Assembly: GCA_033344795.1 (NCBI GenBank)
Contig: JAWPMS010000001.1
Location: 2,294,001 to 2,358,000 of the forward strand
Reading direction: 5' to 3'
Source of the DNA: SHLQ01 sp033344795
GTDB lineage: Bacteria > Actinomycetota > Acidimicrobiia > Acidimicrobiales > SHLQ01
Length of the DNA: 64,000 bases
Shown here: one piece after another, positions 25,261-33,910 of the stretch
Layout of the letters: every line of letters begins with the position of its first letter
Position numbering within the stretch: position 1 is the first letter of the stretch
Program-made: the position numbers and the translations under genes
Notes under the pieces: model-generated
Seen by the model: only the letters and a program-made list of their open reading frames with translations
Databases searched by the model: none
What the model was told of the DNA's origin: nothing

Positions 25261-25782
25261 ATGGCAGCACCCGAGTACGTCCCATCGGCGCCGACGACGG
25301 CCAAGCACTACAGCTCACCACCGCAACGTGCCGGCGGGTGGTCGACCACACGACCCGGTGAGACGTTCGGGACCGAACCCTCCGATGGCACCCGACTCGG
25401 GGCGCAGGGTCCTGACCAGGGCTTTGCGCTCACGCTGACCAAAATCTTTGACGGAAAGCTCCACCTCGCTCCGGGTGAGCACGCAGCTGATGTGCATGCG
25501 GGTTGTGTGGGTGTCGCTACGAAACGCGCTTCGCAGTTTCACCGGGCGCCGGTCGTCCACGACCTCCGAATCGCGTACACGCTGTTCGGGTTCCTCGATG
25601 AGAACCCGCCAAAGAAGTTGGTGGAGTTCCGTCGTGAGCTCTTCGCGGAAGTCCACTATTCGTTCCATTACTTCGAACGCCGGGCGATAGCCGATCTCGT
25701 GAGCGACGAGGCTTTAGCCCAGACGCCCGATCAGGTTGCGACCCGTTACCGGGCGAACTGGGAAGATCAGCTCGACCGGTAA
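25261..25782 (+). CDS. Conserved-looking hypothetical protein
   Basis: A 173-residue soluble protein with no recognised family. The N-terminal 45 residues are Pro/Thr/Gly-rich and likely disordered. The remainder is helical, containing two His-rich stretches (DVHAGCVGVATKRASQFHRA and AEVHYSFHYFERRA). No signal peptide or membrane helix. Codon usage and GC look like the neighbours. ATG start about 40 bases downstream of the divergent methyltransferase region. Confidence 0.65.
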   Translation: MAAPEYVPSAPTTAKHYSSPPQRAGGWSTTRPGETFGTEPSDGTRLGAQGPDQGFALTLTKIFDGKLHLAPGEHAADVHAGCVGVATKRASQFHRAPVVHDLRIAYTLFGFLDENPPKKLVEFRRELFAEVHYSFHYFERRAIADLVSDEALAQTPDQVATRYRANWEDQLDR

Positions 25783-25811
25783 CGGTTTGAAATCTCGGAT
25801 AAAATCGCTTC

Positions 25812-26552
25812 ATGTCATCTTTGTCGACCCGATTCTCACGCACGGCACTCATCGCTGGCGCCGCGCTCTTCGCAACTGTGCTGTCCTCGGCGCCGGTCAA
25901 TGCGCAAGAAGGTGACGATTTCGATGTTTGCGATCCGGCGAGGGCAACGATCCTTGGTACTTCAGGCAACGATGTGATCGAAGGAACTTCGGGCGACGAC
26001 ATCATCATGACGCTCGGTGGCGACGATCGAGTCTTCGCCGGTGCTGGCAACGACACGATCTGCGGTGGCGATGGCCGAGATGTGATCTTGGCTGGCGATG
26101 GAGACGACCTCGTCTTCGCGGGTGCAGGAAACGATGTCGTCCGGGGCCAGAAGGGGTTGGACACCATCAACGGTGAGGGGGGCCATGATCGGCTCCTCGG
26201 AAACGGCCTGCCCGATACGATTTTCGGTGGACCGGGCAACGACACGATCGACGGTGGATACGGACCCGACGTGCTGCACGGTGATGAAGGCAACGATTAT
26301 GTCGCTGGTGGTCAGGGTGGCGACAACATCAAAGGCGGCGACGGCAACGACGATCTTCGCGGCGGAAATGGGCCCGACGAGATGCGCGGCGGAAGCGGCG
26401 ATGATTTCATTCGGGGCGGCAACGGCCACGACCAACTCGACGCCGGAACCGGCGGCATCGATCGGCTCTGGGCCGGTCTCGGTATCGACAGCTGCGTCGA
26501 CGTCTTCGGCTCGCAGCTCATGGTCTCGTGTGAAAACGTCGCCATCGACTGA
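25812..26552 (+). CDS. Secreted RTX-type calcium-binding protein
   Basis: A 246-residue exported protein. Signal peptide residues 1-32 end in VNAQEG. From residue 50 to about 225 it is made of nonapeptide repeats of the GGxGxDxxx type (GGDGRDVIL, GGYGPDVLH, GGDGNDDLR, GGNGPDEMR, GGSGDDFIR), which fold into a calcium-loaded beta roll. Two cysteine pairs at the ends probably close the roll. There is no enzymatic domain and no adjacent type I secretion gene; a Sec signal replaces the C-terminal RTX secretion signal. Role probably surface or adhesive. Confidence 0.88.
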   Translation: MSSLSTRFSRTALIAGAALFATVLSSAPVNAQEGDDFDVCDPARATILGTSGNDVIEGTSGDDIIMTLGGDDRVFAGAGNDTICGGDGRDVILAGDGDDLVFAGAGNDVVRGQKGLDTINGEGGHDRLLGNGLPDTIFGGPGNDTIDGGYGPDVLHGDEGNDYVAGGQGGDNIKGGDGNDDLRGGNGPDEMRGGSGDDFIRGGNGHDQLDAGTGGIDRLWAGLGIDSCVDVFGSQLMVSCENVAID

Positions 26553-26618
26553 CCGTTCGCGTGAACTCAGTGCTTCGTAAACAAGCCAGGTCGCAGAGGT
26601 GTCGCTAGCCTTCTCGCC

Positions 26619-28022
26619 GTGACTACACGTGTTCGTTTCGCTCCCGCCCCCACCGGTTTCTTGCACGTCGGCTCTGCTCGTTCCGCTCTGTTCAACTGGT
26701 TGTACGCCGAAGCGACAGGTGGCGAGATGATCCTGCGCATCGAAGACACCGACGCTGCGCTGCGCAAGCCCGAATTCATCGATGCGATCGTCAAGCCGCT
26801 CGAGACGCTCGGAATCACGTGGGCGGAGGGGCCCTACTACCAATCACAGCGCAAACAGTTTCACGTCGACGCGGTGGATCAGCTCGTCGCGTCAGGGGCT
26901 GCCTACTTCTGCAACCTCACCAGAGAGGATGCAGACGCTCTCGCTGCCGAGGCCGGTCTTCCGGCGGGTTATCACGGTTGGTCGAGAGACAAAGGGATCG
27001 AAGATGGCCCAAATTCTGTCGTGCGGTTCCGGACACCCGACGAGGGCGAGGTCGTCATCGACGACATCATCCGCGGCGAGGTGCGGTTCAAGAACGCCGA
27101 GCTCGAGGACTTTGTCATTCGTCGTAGCGACGGATCGCCCACCTTTCTCGTCGCCAATGCTGTCGATGATGCCGACATGGGTATCACGCATGTGATTCGC
27201 GGTGAGGATCTGCTCAACACCACACCAAAGGTCATGCTCCTGTGGGATGCGCTCGACCTGGGTGAGAAGCCGCAGTACGCCCACCTTCCGTTGCTCGTCA
27301 ATGCGCAACGAAAGAAGCTGTCGAAGCGTCGTGACGACGTCTCGCTGATGGAGTTCTTGAGCAAGGGATATCTGCCGGAGGCCATGGTGAATCACCTTGC
27401 GCTGCTCGGGTGGGGTCCTCCAGACGAGAAGGAGATTCGCCCCATCGAGGAGATCATCGGGCTCTTCAAACTCGAAAACGTCAACAAGGGTTCAGCGTTC
27501 TTCGATGTGACCAAGCTCGATCACATCAATGGTGAGTACATTCGTGCGCTTCCCGTCGAGAAGTTCATCGACCTGGCCGAGCCGTTTGTCTATGGCGTCG
27601 ACACGGATATTCCGTGGGATACGGCCAACTACGACCCGGCCGTGTTTGCGTTGGTCGCCCCTGATGTCCAACAGCGGGTCAACACGCTGGCGGAGATTCC
27701 ACACTTCATTTCGTGGCTCTTCGTCGACGAAGTGCCGTACGACCTCGAGAGCAAGGCGTGGAACAAGGCAATGCGGAAGGGCAAGAAGATCCCCGAGATT
27801 CTCGACGGGTTGATCGAGGTGTTCGCCGACGTGGAATGGACAGGCGATGCTCTGAACGCGGCTGTAGGTGAAGTTGGCGACCGCTTGGAAGCACGTTCTC
27901 AGGTGCCAGCTCGCGTCGCGATCACGGGCACGAACGCTGGTATCCCGCTCTGGGACGCCGCAGCGACCATCGATCGAGAGATCGTGATCCAGCGGTTGCG
28001 CAATGCGAGAGCACTCCTGTAG
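26619..28022 (+). CDS. gltX: Glutamyl-tRNA synthetase
   Basis: Class I synthetase of 467 residues. Starts with RVRFAPAPTGFLHVGSARSA (HIGH motif present as HVGS) and has the KMSKS-type loop RKKLSKRRDD near residue 230. Length and order match bacterial GluRS; whether it is discriminating cannot be told by eye. GTG start. tRNA-Glu lies about 2.7 kb downstream, on the opposite strand. Confidence 0.95.
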   Translation: MTTRVRFAPAPTGFLHVGSARSALFNWLYAEATGGEMILRIEDTDAALRKPEFIDAIVKPLETLGITWAEGPYYQSQRKQFHVDAVDQLVASGAAYFCNLTREDADALAAEAGLPAGYHGWSRDKGIEDGPNSVVRFRTPDEGEVVIDDIIRGEVRFKNAELEDFVIRRSDGSPTFLVANAVDDADMGITHVIRGEDLLNTTPKVMLLWDALDLGEKPQYAHLPLLVNAQRKKLSKRRDDVSLMEFLSKGYLPEAMVNHLALLGWGPPDEKEIRPIEEIIGLFKLENVNKGSAFFDVTKLDHINGEYIRALPVEKFIDLAEPFVYGVDTDIPWDTANYDPAVFALVAPDVQQRVNTLAEIPHFISWLFVDEVPYDLESKAWNKAMRKGKKIPEILDGLIEVFADVEWTGDALNAAVGEVGDRLEARSQVPARVAITGTNAGIPLWDAAATIDREIVIQRLRNARALL

Positions 28023-28151
28023 TTGAGATCGGTATCGACGGACTAGCTGTGGAACATTCGCTGGGCTACGCGACCCATTGCCGTCGTGACCTCGAGGCGC
28101 CACTCTCGTCGTTGAGACGTACTTCGTGTCTGGTAGAGAGGGCGGCGATCC

Positions 28152-28727
28152 GTGATCCAAGAACACACAGCTCCACAACTGACGCCCGACGGCGCACAAC
28201 TCCTCGCCAATGCTCTCGAGAAACGCAAAGCGGTCATGCAGCCTGAGGAGCCGGTGGTCGTGCCTCTCGACTCGACGTCGCCTCGCCGCGGTTTGCCCAT
28301 TCTTGTCGGCCTGGCCATCGGAGCGGCGATAGTCGGGGCTGCGTTGGTGTGGTTTCCTGCACCCGAGACCGTCTCGACCGAGGTGCAAGGTGCGAGTGAA
28401 GTGTCCGCCCAGCTCTCTTCGTCCGAGCTTGCGGAGCTCACTGCAAACATCGGCGATGTGACTCCAACGAATGACGGCGTTCGGTCTTTTTCGTTGCGCC
28501 TTATCGCGGGCGTAATCGGTTCTGAAATCGCGCTCGACCAAATCACGGTGAGTGTGGAGAGCGGCGACGGCACTGTTGCCGACACGTTCGTGCGCTTTGA
28601 GCAGTCGTTCCTTGCGGCCGACTCTTCCGCACGGGCGACGGTTCGCGCGGAAGGCGTCGGTTCAGGGGAGTCCGCGGCGATCATTCGACTCGGCGAGATC
28701 GAAATCGAACGGATCGCTCTCGACTGA
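28152..28727 (+). CDS. Hypothetical membrane-anchored protein
   Basis: A 191-residue protein with a cytoplasmic N-terminus of about 48 residues, one transmembrane helix (LPILVGLAIGAAIVGAALVW) and an outer domain of about 120 residues with alternating strands. GTG start. No family recognised. It lies between gltX and the convergent flavin reductase; the 130 bases before it show no clear element. Confidence 0.65.
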   Translation: MIQEHTAPQLTPDGAQLLANALEKRKAVMQPEEPVVVPLDSTSPRRGLPILVGLAIGAAIVGAALVWFPAPETVSTEVQGASEVSAQLSSSELAELTANIGDVTPTNDGVRSFSLRLIAGVIGSEIALDQITVSVESGDGTVADTFVRFEQSFLAADSSARATVRAEGVGSGESAAIIRLGEIEIERIALD

Positions 28728-28741
28728 GTTGGTACCGCTGC

Positions 28742-29374
28742 TCAGCTCGGTCGGTCCAGCTGGAACAGCGCGTCTGAAGTTCGGCTGTACCAGCCGCCCG
28801 CCAGTCGACCAACTGCGTGCAATTCGTGGGGGTCGATATGGAAGTTGTCGTCGCTGACCCGTTCGGCGACATGAATTCGCTGAGACTCGCCAATGACGAG
28901 CATGCTCGAAGGCTCCAGACCGTCGGGGCTCTTCCCAACGGGAATGATCTGTACGACTCGACATTCGAGGTTGGCGACAGCTTCGGCCACGATTGGAGCC
29001 TCACTCGTCTCGGCGCGGACTGCCGTCAAGCCGCATTCCTCGAACTCATCGACATCGGCGGGAAAACTCGCCGCGCTTGCGTTCATTGCCACGACGGTTT
29101 CTTCGGTCACGACGTTGATCGTGAACACCCCGGTCGCTTGAAGGTTGTCGAGCGTGTCCTTTCGCATGTTGCTTGCGGGCGCCACGATGAAGCTCAGTGG
29201 AGATTTGGCGACCATGTTGAAGAAGGAATATGGCGCAAGGTTGCGCACTCCCGATTCGGAAACCGAGCCGATCCATCCGATTGGACGGGGAACGGTCAGC
29301 CCCGTGCCAAGTTTGTACGCCTCCATCGGGTCGAGGTCCGCGACGTCGTACGTCCGTTTTGTCTCGATAAGCAT
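28742..29374 (-). CDS. Flavin reductase family protein
   Basis: FMN-binding split-barrel protein of 210 residues (DIM6/NTAB-type). VPRPIGWIGSVSESGVRNLA near residue 29 and PYSFFNMVAKSPLSFIVAP are the signature flavin-binding stretches; TLDNLQATGVFTINVV follows. The ATG at 29372-29374 (MLIETKRTYD) is chosen; a start at 29428 would overlap the divergent ydcF start. Reduces FMN for a partner, or acts alone; the partner is not identified. Confidence 0.9.
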   Translation of the reverse strand: MLIETKRTYDVADLDPMEAYKLGTGLTVPRPIGWIGSVSESGVRNLAPYSFFNMVAKSPLSFIVAPASNMRKDTLDNLQATGVFTINVVTEETVVAMNASAASFPADVDEFEECGLTAVRAETSEAPIVAEAVANLECRVVQIIPVGKSPDGLEPSSMLVIGESQRIHVAERVSDDNFHIDPHELHAVGRLAGGWYSRTSDALFQLDRPS

Positions 29375-29426
29375 TCCTCGGAGGGTAGTTGAGGGTCGTC
29401 CGATTCCGTGCGCCACACTTGACGAC

Positions 29427-30035
29427 ATGGCGACACGGGAAGGACGACGAACTTGGATACGCGTCGTCGTGTTGGTTGGTGCGGTGGTCGTTGCATGGTT
29501 TGTTCTGGCGTTTGCTCTGGTTGTGCAGGCGTCGTCGAGTGCTCAACGGCTGGATGCCAAAGGTGATGCGATCATCATCTTGGGCGCCGCCCAGTACAAC
29601 GGTGAACCGTCGCCGGTGCTCGAACGGCGTCTCGATACAGCCCTCGACCTGTGGACGGCGGGTGCGGCTCCGCTCGTGGTGACCACGGGGGCGAACCAAC
29701 CCGGAGATCAGTTCACTGAGGGATTCGCTGGGTTTCGCTATTTGCGCAATGCCGGCATAGCAGAGGAAGAATTAGTCATCGTCGTCGACGGTGGCGACAC
29801 GTACGAGTCACTCCTCGCGGCAGCGAATCAGCTCGATGAGGACTCACGCGATGTGCTCGTCGTGACGGATGCCTATCATGCTCGCCGATCCGCGGACATT
29901 GCGTCGGAGGTGGGGCTGCGTCCGACCGTCGTCGCTGCGGGTGACGACGCTCAACTCGGTCGCTTGGTCCGTGAGAGCATCGCCGTCGGTATCGGAAGAA
30001 TCATCAGCTACCGAAGGCTCAGCGCCTTGCGCTGA
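29427..30035 (+). CDS. YdcF/DUF218-family membrane protein
   Basis: About 202 residues: an N-terminal membrane helix (VVVLVGAVVVAWFVLAFAL) and a DUF218 domain with AIIILGAAQYNGEPSPVLERR near residue 48, TTGANQPGDQFTE, DTYESLLAAA and VVTDAYHARRSADIA, the usual DUF218 motifs. Members such as ElyC/SanA affect cell-wall integrity. ATG at 29427; longer in-frame starts run antisense into the flavin reductase gene. Followed by the structured repeat array. Confidence 0.88.
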   Translation: MATREGRRTWIRVVVLVGAVVVAWFVLAFALVVQASSSAQRLDAKGDAIIILGAAQYNGEPSPVLERRLDTALDLWTAGAAPLVVTTGANQPGDQFTEGFAGFRYLRNAGIAEEELVIVVDGGDTYESLLAAANQLDEDSRDVLVVTDAYHARRSADIASEVGLRPTVVAAGDDAQLGRLVRESIAVGIGRIISYRRLSALR

Positions 30036-30052
30036 TGTCCATTCCGAGTGCC

Positions 30053-30590
30053 TCGCCAGGGCTTCGGGTCCGCCGATCCTGGCCCTGACGAGTGCACTTG
30101 GGGAATGTTGACCACCAGAAACCGGGTCCGCCGATCCGATTTCGAATAGTCGCATGTTTGGGGGTGTGCTCGTCGCTGGGGCTTCGGGTCCGCCGATCCT
30201 GGCCCTAGCGAGTTGCACGTTGTGGACCTTGGGGAGGCCCAAGAAATCTATCGGACCCTCTTCTTCAGTGTTGAGGATTAGGGGGGGATTTGTTTACAGA
30301 AAATCGAAAATAGGAGGCGACTCCATTATCAATCGAGGACCCTTCGCTTGGGTCATCGACACCAGAGACGCATCTCGGGAGGCAGTGCTCCGCCAGGAGC
30401 TCGGGTCCGCCGATCCGAGGTCCTGGCGAAGTGCACCACCGTTGTGCAGCCAGGGCGTCGGGTCCGCCGATCCTCGGCCCTGGCGTGTGCACAACTTGGG
30501 GGTTTGTTTGAGACCGTGATCCCGCCGACCATGGCCTCGTCTTGTGCGATCGCCAGGTCATCGATTCCGCCGATCCGATGCCCTGACGAT
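30053..30590. repeat. Array of six structured repeats with core GGGTCCGCCGATCC
   Basis: Gene-free stretch. The core recurs at about 30068, 30125, 30188, 30403, 30460 and (variant ATTCCGCCGATCC) 30564. Five copies are flanked by arms that pair: CTCGCCAGGGC/GCCCTGACGAG at 30053-30093, CGCTGGGGC/GCCCTAGCG at 30175-30211, CGCCAGGA/TCCTGGCG at 30391-30428, GCCAGGGC/GCCCTGGC at 30449-30484 and ATCGCCAGG/CCTGACGAT at 30549-30590. Arms and an inner stem (CTCGG/CCGAG against CATCG/CGATG) vary while keeping pairing. Four copies end in GTGCAC or TGCAC. No ORF in the stretch looks real. Confidence 0.85.
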
Positions 30591-30634
30591 TTGCACAAGG
30601 TGGGCCTGGGGAGGCCCAGATGATCTATCGGACC
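30231..30634 (+). repeat. Two copies of a 28-bp tail segment ending both halves of the repeat array
   Basis: TGGGGAGGCCCA then four variable bases then ATCTATCGGACC occurs at 30231-30258 and 30607-30634, 24 of 28 positions identical. Each lies about 25-35 bases after a core repeat, so the array looks like two duplicated blocks of three core copies plus tail. Sequence after each tail (about 30260-30340 and 30640-30720) is clearly AT-rich for this genome. Confidence 0.8.
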
Positions 30635-30713
30635 TACGTGGAAGACTGTGAGTTTTAGAAGCTCATTTATTATCGAACTAGCCAAACTAGTAGGTAGGCG
30701 CATTATGAAACCC

Positions 30714-30756
30714 ACCAAAAATCAACAGAACCTCGAGCGAAGGCTCGAGGTTCTGT
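30714..30756 (-). terminator. Intrinsic terminator of the tRNA-Gln/tRNA-Glu transcript
   Basis: Minus-strand hairpin ACAGAACCTCGAGC / GCTCGAGGTTCTGT (14 bp perfect, loop of 4) followed by GATTTTTGG, directly downstream of tRNA-Glu. Confidence 0.88.
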
Positions 30757-30763
30757 CTGTTTG

Positions 30764-30836
30764 CACCCCGTACGGGATTTGAACCCGTGTTACCTGCGTG
30801 AGAGGCAGGCGTCCTAGGCCGCTAGACGAACGGGGC
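30764..30836 (-). tRNA. tRNA-Glu (CTC anticodon)
   Basis: 73-nt cloverleaf on the minus strand: acceptor GCCCCGT with ACGGGGT, D arm GTCTAGCGGCCTAGGAC, anticodon stem CCTGC/GCAGG around loop CTCTCAC (anticodon CTC), T arm with GGTTCAAAT. The final acceptor pair is a G-T wobble. CCA is not encoded. It lies about 60 bases downstream of tRNA-Gln and ahead of a strong terminator. Confidence 0.95.
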
Positions 30837-30894
30837 GTGGTGCACCGGAGACCGAGATCTCCAGCTATGTCAATCCGGGCCGAAGCTCGGGTTG

Positions 30895-30966
30895 TTCGGG
30901 GAGGAGGACTCGAACCCCCAATGACTGGACCAGAACCAGTTGTGTTACCAATTACACCATCCCCGA
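30895..30966 (-). tRNA. tRNA-Gln (CTG anticodon)
   Basis: 72-nt cloverleaf on the minus strand: acceptor TCGGGGA with TCCCCGA, anticodon stem ACTGG/CCAGT around loop TTCTGGT (anticodon CTG), T loop GGTTCGAGT. CCA is not encoded. Probably co-transcribed with tRNA-Glu. Confidence 0.95.
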
Positions 30967-31027
30967 AGGACCATCGAAGTGTAGTGAAACCGAGTGAATC
31001 TTCCCACTTCGACCTACAGATGCTCCC

Positions 31028-32119
31028 TCAGGACTTTCGGCACACGAAGTGTGAATTCGTACGGTCTGACGAAACGACGGTCACGTCGATGTCCACGAAA
31101 CCCGCCCGATCGAGAAACTCGATCGTCCGTTCGGTACCCCAGGCCGTGCCCAGGCCCTCGCCGCCACCAGCGATCGAGACACTCATGCAGTGCATCGTCG
31201 AGACCGTGTATTGAAACGTCGCCATTGGTTCGTGCATGTTCTCGGCCAGAGCAGACGCGGCCTTCGGCTCGACGCACAGGTACCACCCGCCGGGTTTCAG
31301 CGCCGTGTTGATGTTTCGCAAAACGTCCGCCGGGCGGGCCTGGTCATGGATCGCGTCGAAGGTCGTCACGATGTCGAACTCATTCGTGCGATCGAGCTCA
31401 GCGGCGTCGACGGCCACGAATTCCACATTCGTGAGACCGGCATCGTTGGTCTCAGCTCGCGCCGTCTCCAAACCCTCGTCGGAGAAGTCAAAGCCCACAA
31501 ACGTGCTCTTCGGAAATTCTGTGGCCAGCAGGCGGATGGCATGTCCGCTACCGCATCCGACATCCGCGAGTCGAGCCCCACGTGAGAGCGCATCGACGGC
31601 TCCGGGAATGTTGGGCAACGTTTCGGTGAGCAGACCAGCGTCGAAACGAGCCGCACTCTCCTCAGCCATAAGACGCTGAAAGCCGGGGTAGCGCGAGTAC
31701 GGGACTCCTGCGCCCGTACGAAACGCCTCGATCACATCATCCTCGACCTGGCCGAGCAGAGAGATGTTCTGCATCGCGTTCGCGATGTTGAGCGGGCCAC
31801 CGGCGCGAGTAACCAGAGCGCGGTGCTCCTCGGGAAGTGAAAACGTCTCGTTGTCGGGGTCGTAGTCAACAATGCCCCCCGACGTCATCGCGTGGAGCCA
31901 CTCTCGGACGTAACGTTCGTTGAGGTCGGAGGCATCAGCAAGCTCTTGGCTCGTGACCGCGCCCAGCGGAGCGAGAACATCGAAGAGACCCGTCCGGTGC
32001 CCGATGCTGCACATCATGGCGAGCCCGCCGCCATTGAGCACACCGATCATCGTGCCCATGAAGGCTTTCGCCCGTTCCTTGTCCACCCTGCTGCTCCCGG
32101 TCGTCGCGTCTGTCGTCAC
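31028..32119 (-). CDS. Methyltransferase with N-terminal winged helix (Rv2258c-like)
   Basis: A 363-residue protein. Residues about 40-110 form a winged helix (TGLFDVLAPLGAVTSQELAD, LNERYVREWLHAMTSGGIVD) as in O-methyltransferase dimerisation domains. Residues about 175-280 hold the SAM fold: LADVGCGSGHAIRLLATEFP (motif I), FVGFDFSDEG, and FDIVTTFDAIHDQARPADVL. The arrangement matches the Rv2258c group; substrate unknown. Transcribed towards tRNA-Gln. Confidence 0.88.
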   Translation of the reverse strand: MTTDATTGSSRVDKERAKAFMGTMIGVLNGGGLAMMCSIGHRTGLFDVLAPLGAVTSQELADASDLNERYVREWLHAMTSGGIVDYDPDNETFSLPEEHRALVTRAGGPLNIANAMQNISLLGQVEDDVIEAFRTGAGVPYSRYPGFQRLMAEESAARFDAGLLTETLPNIPGAVDALSRGARLADVGCGSGHAIRLLATEFPKSTFVGFDFSDEGLETARAETNDAGLTNVEFVAVDAAELDRTNEFDIVTTFDAIHDQARPADVLRNINTALKPGGWYLCVEPKAASALAENMHEPMATFQYTVSTMHCMSVSIAGGGEGLGTAWGTERTIEFLDRAGFVDIDVTVVSSDRTNSHFVCRKS

Positions 32120-32137
32120 GACTGTAGGGGAGTGGGG

Positions 32138-32461
32138 TCAGGCACTCACCAATTCAGGTGATGCAGCGGGATACCCGGCTGCGAGAAACGCCGCGTGATC
32201 TGCGAGGTCGGCAAGACAAGACATCCACCACTCTGAACTCACGACCGAGCAGCCGGGAACTGATTGGAGCATGTCGTCGACGGTGAGCTCAAGACCAAGA
32301 TCTCGGCCATGGCCGAGGTTCCGGAGGTCCAGTAGTCGATCGACGATCTCCGCCCTGCTGATGGTGGGGCCAGCGATCTCGTTTGCGAACTGCTCTGTTT
32401 GGGTTTGGAGATCCCGATAGAGAGCATCGTCGGACTGCTGCGCCGTATGTTGTTGCATCAC
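32138..32461 (-). CDS. Small hypothetical protein
   Basis: A 107-residue acidic, helical, cytoplasmic protein with Leu-rich segments and two cysteines. No family recognised. It ends 18 bases upstream of the methyltransferase start on the same strand, so the two may be co-transcribed. The 120 bases between its start and the divergent RTX-CAP gene should hold both promoters. Confidence 0.65.
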   Translation of the reverse strand: MMQQHTAQQSDDALYRDLQTQTEQFANEIAGPTISRAEIVDRLLDLRNLGHGRDLGLELTVDDMLQSVPGCSVVSSEWWMSCLADLADHAAFLAAGYPAASPELVSA

Positions 32462-32580
32462 TCGCTTTGTGTCGGCACCTCGGGGAGGTGTGTGAGTGAA
32501 CCGCGAGAATTTGTTTCGAACGTCTCACAGATGCATAGGTAAAAAGCACCATCAATAGATTCCGGGCACCTGCCGTTTAC

Positions 32581-33699
32581 TTGGGCGTGAATAGCGGACG
32601 GAACTCGACAGACGAATTGGGACGCGTATCTCGGCGCCGGACCGGTGTTGTGGCCATGCTCGCGACCCTCGGGTTCGTTGCTGCAATGCTCGCGACGACC
32701 AGCGCCGCTGGCGCCGGCACGACAGTGATGTGTGGCGGTCGAGTGGCAACCATCGTGGGCACCACTGGCGCCGACGTACTCCACGGCACACCAGGTGACG
32801 ATGTGATCGCTGCACTTGGTGGCAATGACATCGTCTATGGCAAACAGGGCAACGACATCATCTGCGGAAGTCACGGAGACGACCGTCTCTATGGCGGCGA
32901 TGGCAGCGACAAGCTCTACGCATTCAACGGGGCCGACCACCTGCAAGGCGGCAACGGCTATGACGTGCTCTATGGCGGGCGCGGCCCAGACATGCTCATC
33001 GGCAACAACGGCCAGGACACCTTGAAGGGTGGACCTGGATTCGACACGCTCAAGGGCGGGGCGCAGCGCGATGTGCTGCGAGGCGGGCTACACCTCGATC
33101 AACTCTTCGGTGGTACTGAGCTCGACACGTGTTATTCGCCCGGAGACGTTCTCTCCGAGTGTGAGAAGGGTGGCGGTGGAAGCGTCGCTGGCCCGTCGAT
33201 CACGGCGCAATACGCAAACGAGATGCTCCGTCTCATCAACAACGAACGAGCGCTCGAGTCCGGACTTGCGCCGCTGACTCGCCATCCTGACCTCGACAGC
33301 TATGCCCGAGCATGGGCCCAGGAGATGTCGACCGTCCCGCTGCCGCTCACCTCGTACAAACACCACTCGCCAGCGTTCACGGGAAGCAATCACCCGTTCC
33401 AACCGCTTCCAAGTTCGGTCCAGTGGACGACCGCATTTGAGAACGTCGGCTACTCGAGCGTCGGTACGAATGAGTCTGTCCAGTCGGTCATGAATCGACT
33501 CTTCTACTCTCCGAATGGTTACGGCTTCATGAGTAGCGCCGGCCACAAGTGCAACATTCTCGAAACCGCAGCGAGCCAGGTCGGTCTTGGGGCCTACGTC
33601 GACTCGTCGGGTCAGGTGTGGGTCGTACAGGTCTTCTGGGGAACCGACTACCCCCTGCCCGCACCGGTCGGCCAGTGCGCCAGCGTGGTCAATCGCTAA
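32581..33699 (+). CDS. Secreted RTX-repeat protein with C-terminal CAP (SCP-like) domain
   Basis: A 372-residue exported protein. Signal region to about residue 48 (MLATTSAAGAG); RTX-type repeats residues about 55-175 (LGGNDIVYG, YGGDGSDKLY, GGNGYDVLYG, GGRGPDMLIG, GGPGFDTLKG); then from residue 205 a CAP domain with EMLRLINNERALESGLAPL, SYARAWAQEM, FENVGYSS, a GHKCNIL motif and QVFWGT. CAP domains of this bacterial class are often found alone; fusion to a calcium beta roll is unusual. The start may be TTG 32581 or GTG 32587. Confidence 0.88.
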   Translation: MGVNSGRNSTDELGRVSRRRTGVVAMLATLGFVAAMLATTSAAGAGTTVMCGGRVATIVGTTGADVLHGTPGDDVIAALGGNDIVYGKQGNDIICGSHGDDRLYGGDGSDKLYAFNGADHLQGGNGYDVLYGGRGPDMLIGNNGQDTLKGGPGFDTLKGGAQRDVLRGGLHLDQLFGGTELDTCYSPGDVLSECEKGGGGSVAGPSITAQYANEMLRLINNERALESGLAPLTRHPDLDSYARAWAQEMSTVPLPLTSYKHHSPAFTGSNHPFQPLPSSVQWTTAFENVGYSSVGTNESVQSVMNRLFYSPNGYGFMSSAGHKCNILETAASQVGLGAYVDSSGQVWVVQVFWGTDYPLPAPVGQCASVVNR

Positions 33700-33712
33700 C
33701 AGCGGGCCCTGC

Positions 33713-33753
33713 TGAAAACGCAAGATGACCCCCGGCGCAAACCGAGGGCCATC
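33713..33753 (-). terminator. Terminator after tRNA-Pro
   Basis: Minus-strand hairpin: arms at 33742-33753 and 33724-33735 pair at 10 of 12 positions around a 6-base loop, followed by CTTGCGTTTTC. Lies 10 bases downstream of tRNA-Pro and close to the stop of the convergent RTX-CAP gene. Confidence 0.7.
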
Positions 33754-33762
33754 TCCATTGTG

Positions 33763-33837
33763 TCGGGAAGGAGAGATTCGAACTCTCGATCTCCTGCTCC
33801 CAAAGCAGGCGCCTTAGCCGAACTAGGCCACTTCCCG
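33763..33837 (-). tRNA. tRNA-Pro (TGG anticodon)
   Basis: 75-nt cloverleaf on the minus strand: acceptor CGGGAAG with CTTCCCG, anticodon stem CCTGC/GCAGG around loop TTTGGGA (anticodon TGG), T arm GAGAGTTCGAATCTCTC, discriminator A. CCA is not encoded. Confidence 0.95.
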
Positions 33838-33910
33838 GTCTCGTAGAGGCTAGCGGCAGCCGCCCGAAACCGTTGCTCATCTGTGTCGAATGACCCGCCG
33901 ATAGGACCAC

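Noticed and set aside
30053..30637. CRISPR array
   Set aside because: Repeats are imperfect, spacing is irregular (about 57 to 215 bases), they differ in arm sequence and no cas genes are present.
30053..30637. Integron attC array
   Set aside because: Spacing and paired arms were suggestive, but no consistent GTTRRRY/RYYYAAC boxes, no cassette ORFs and no integrase are seen.
30764..30836. tRNA-Glu as an active attachment site for an integrated element
   Set aside because: No integrase and no second copy of the tRNA 3' end were found in the window.
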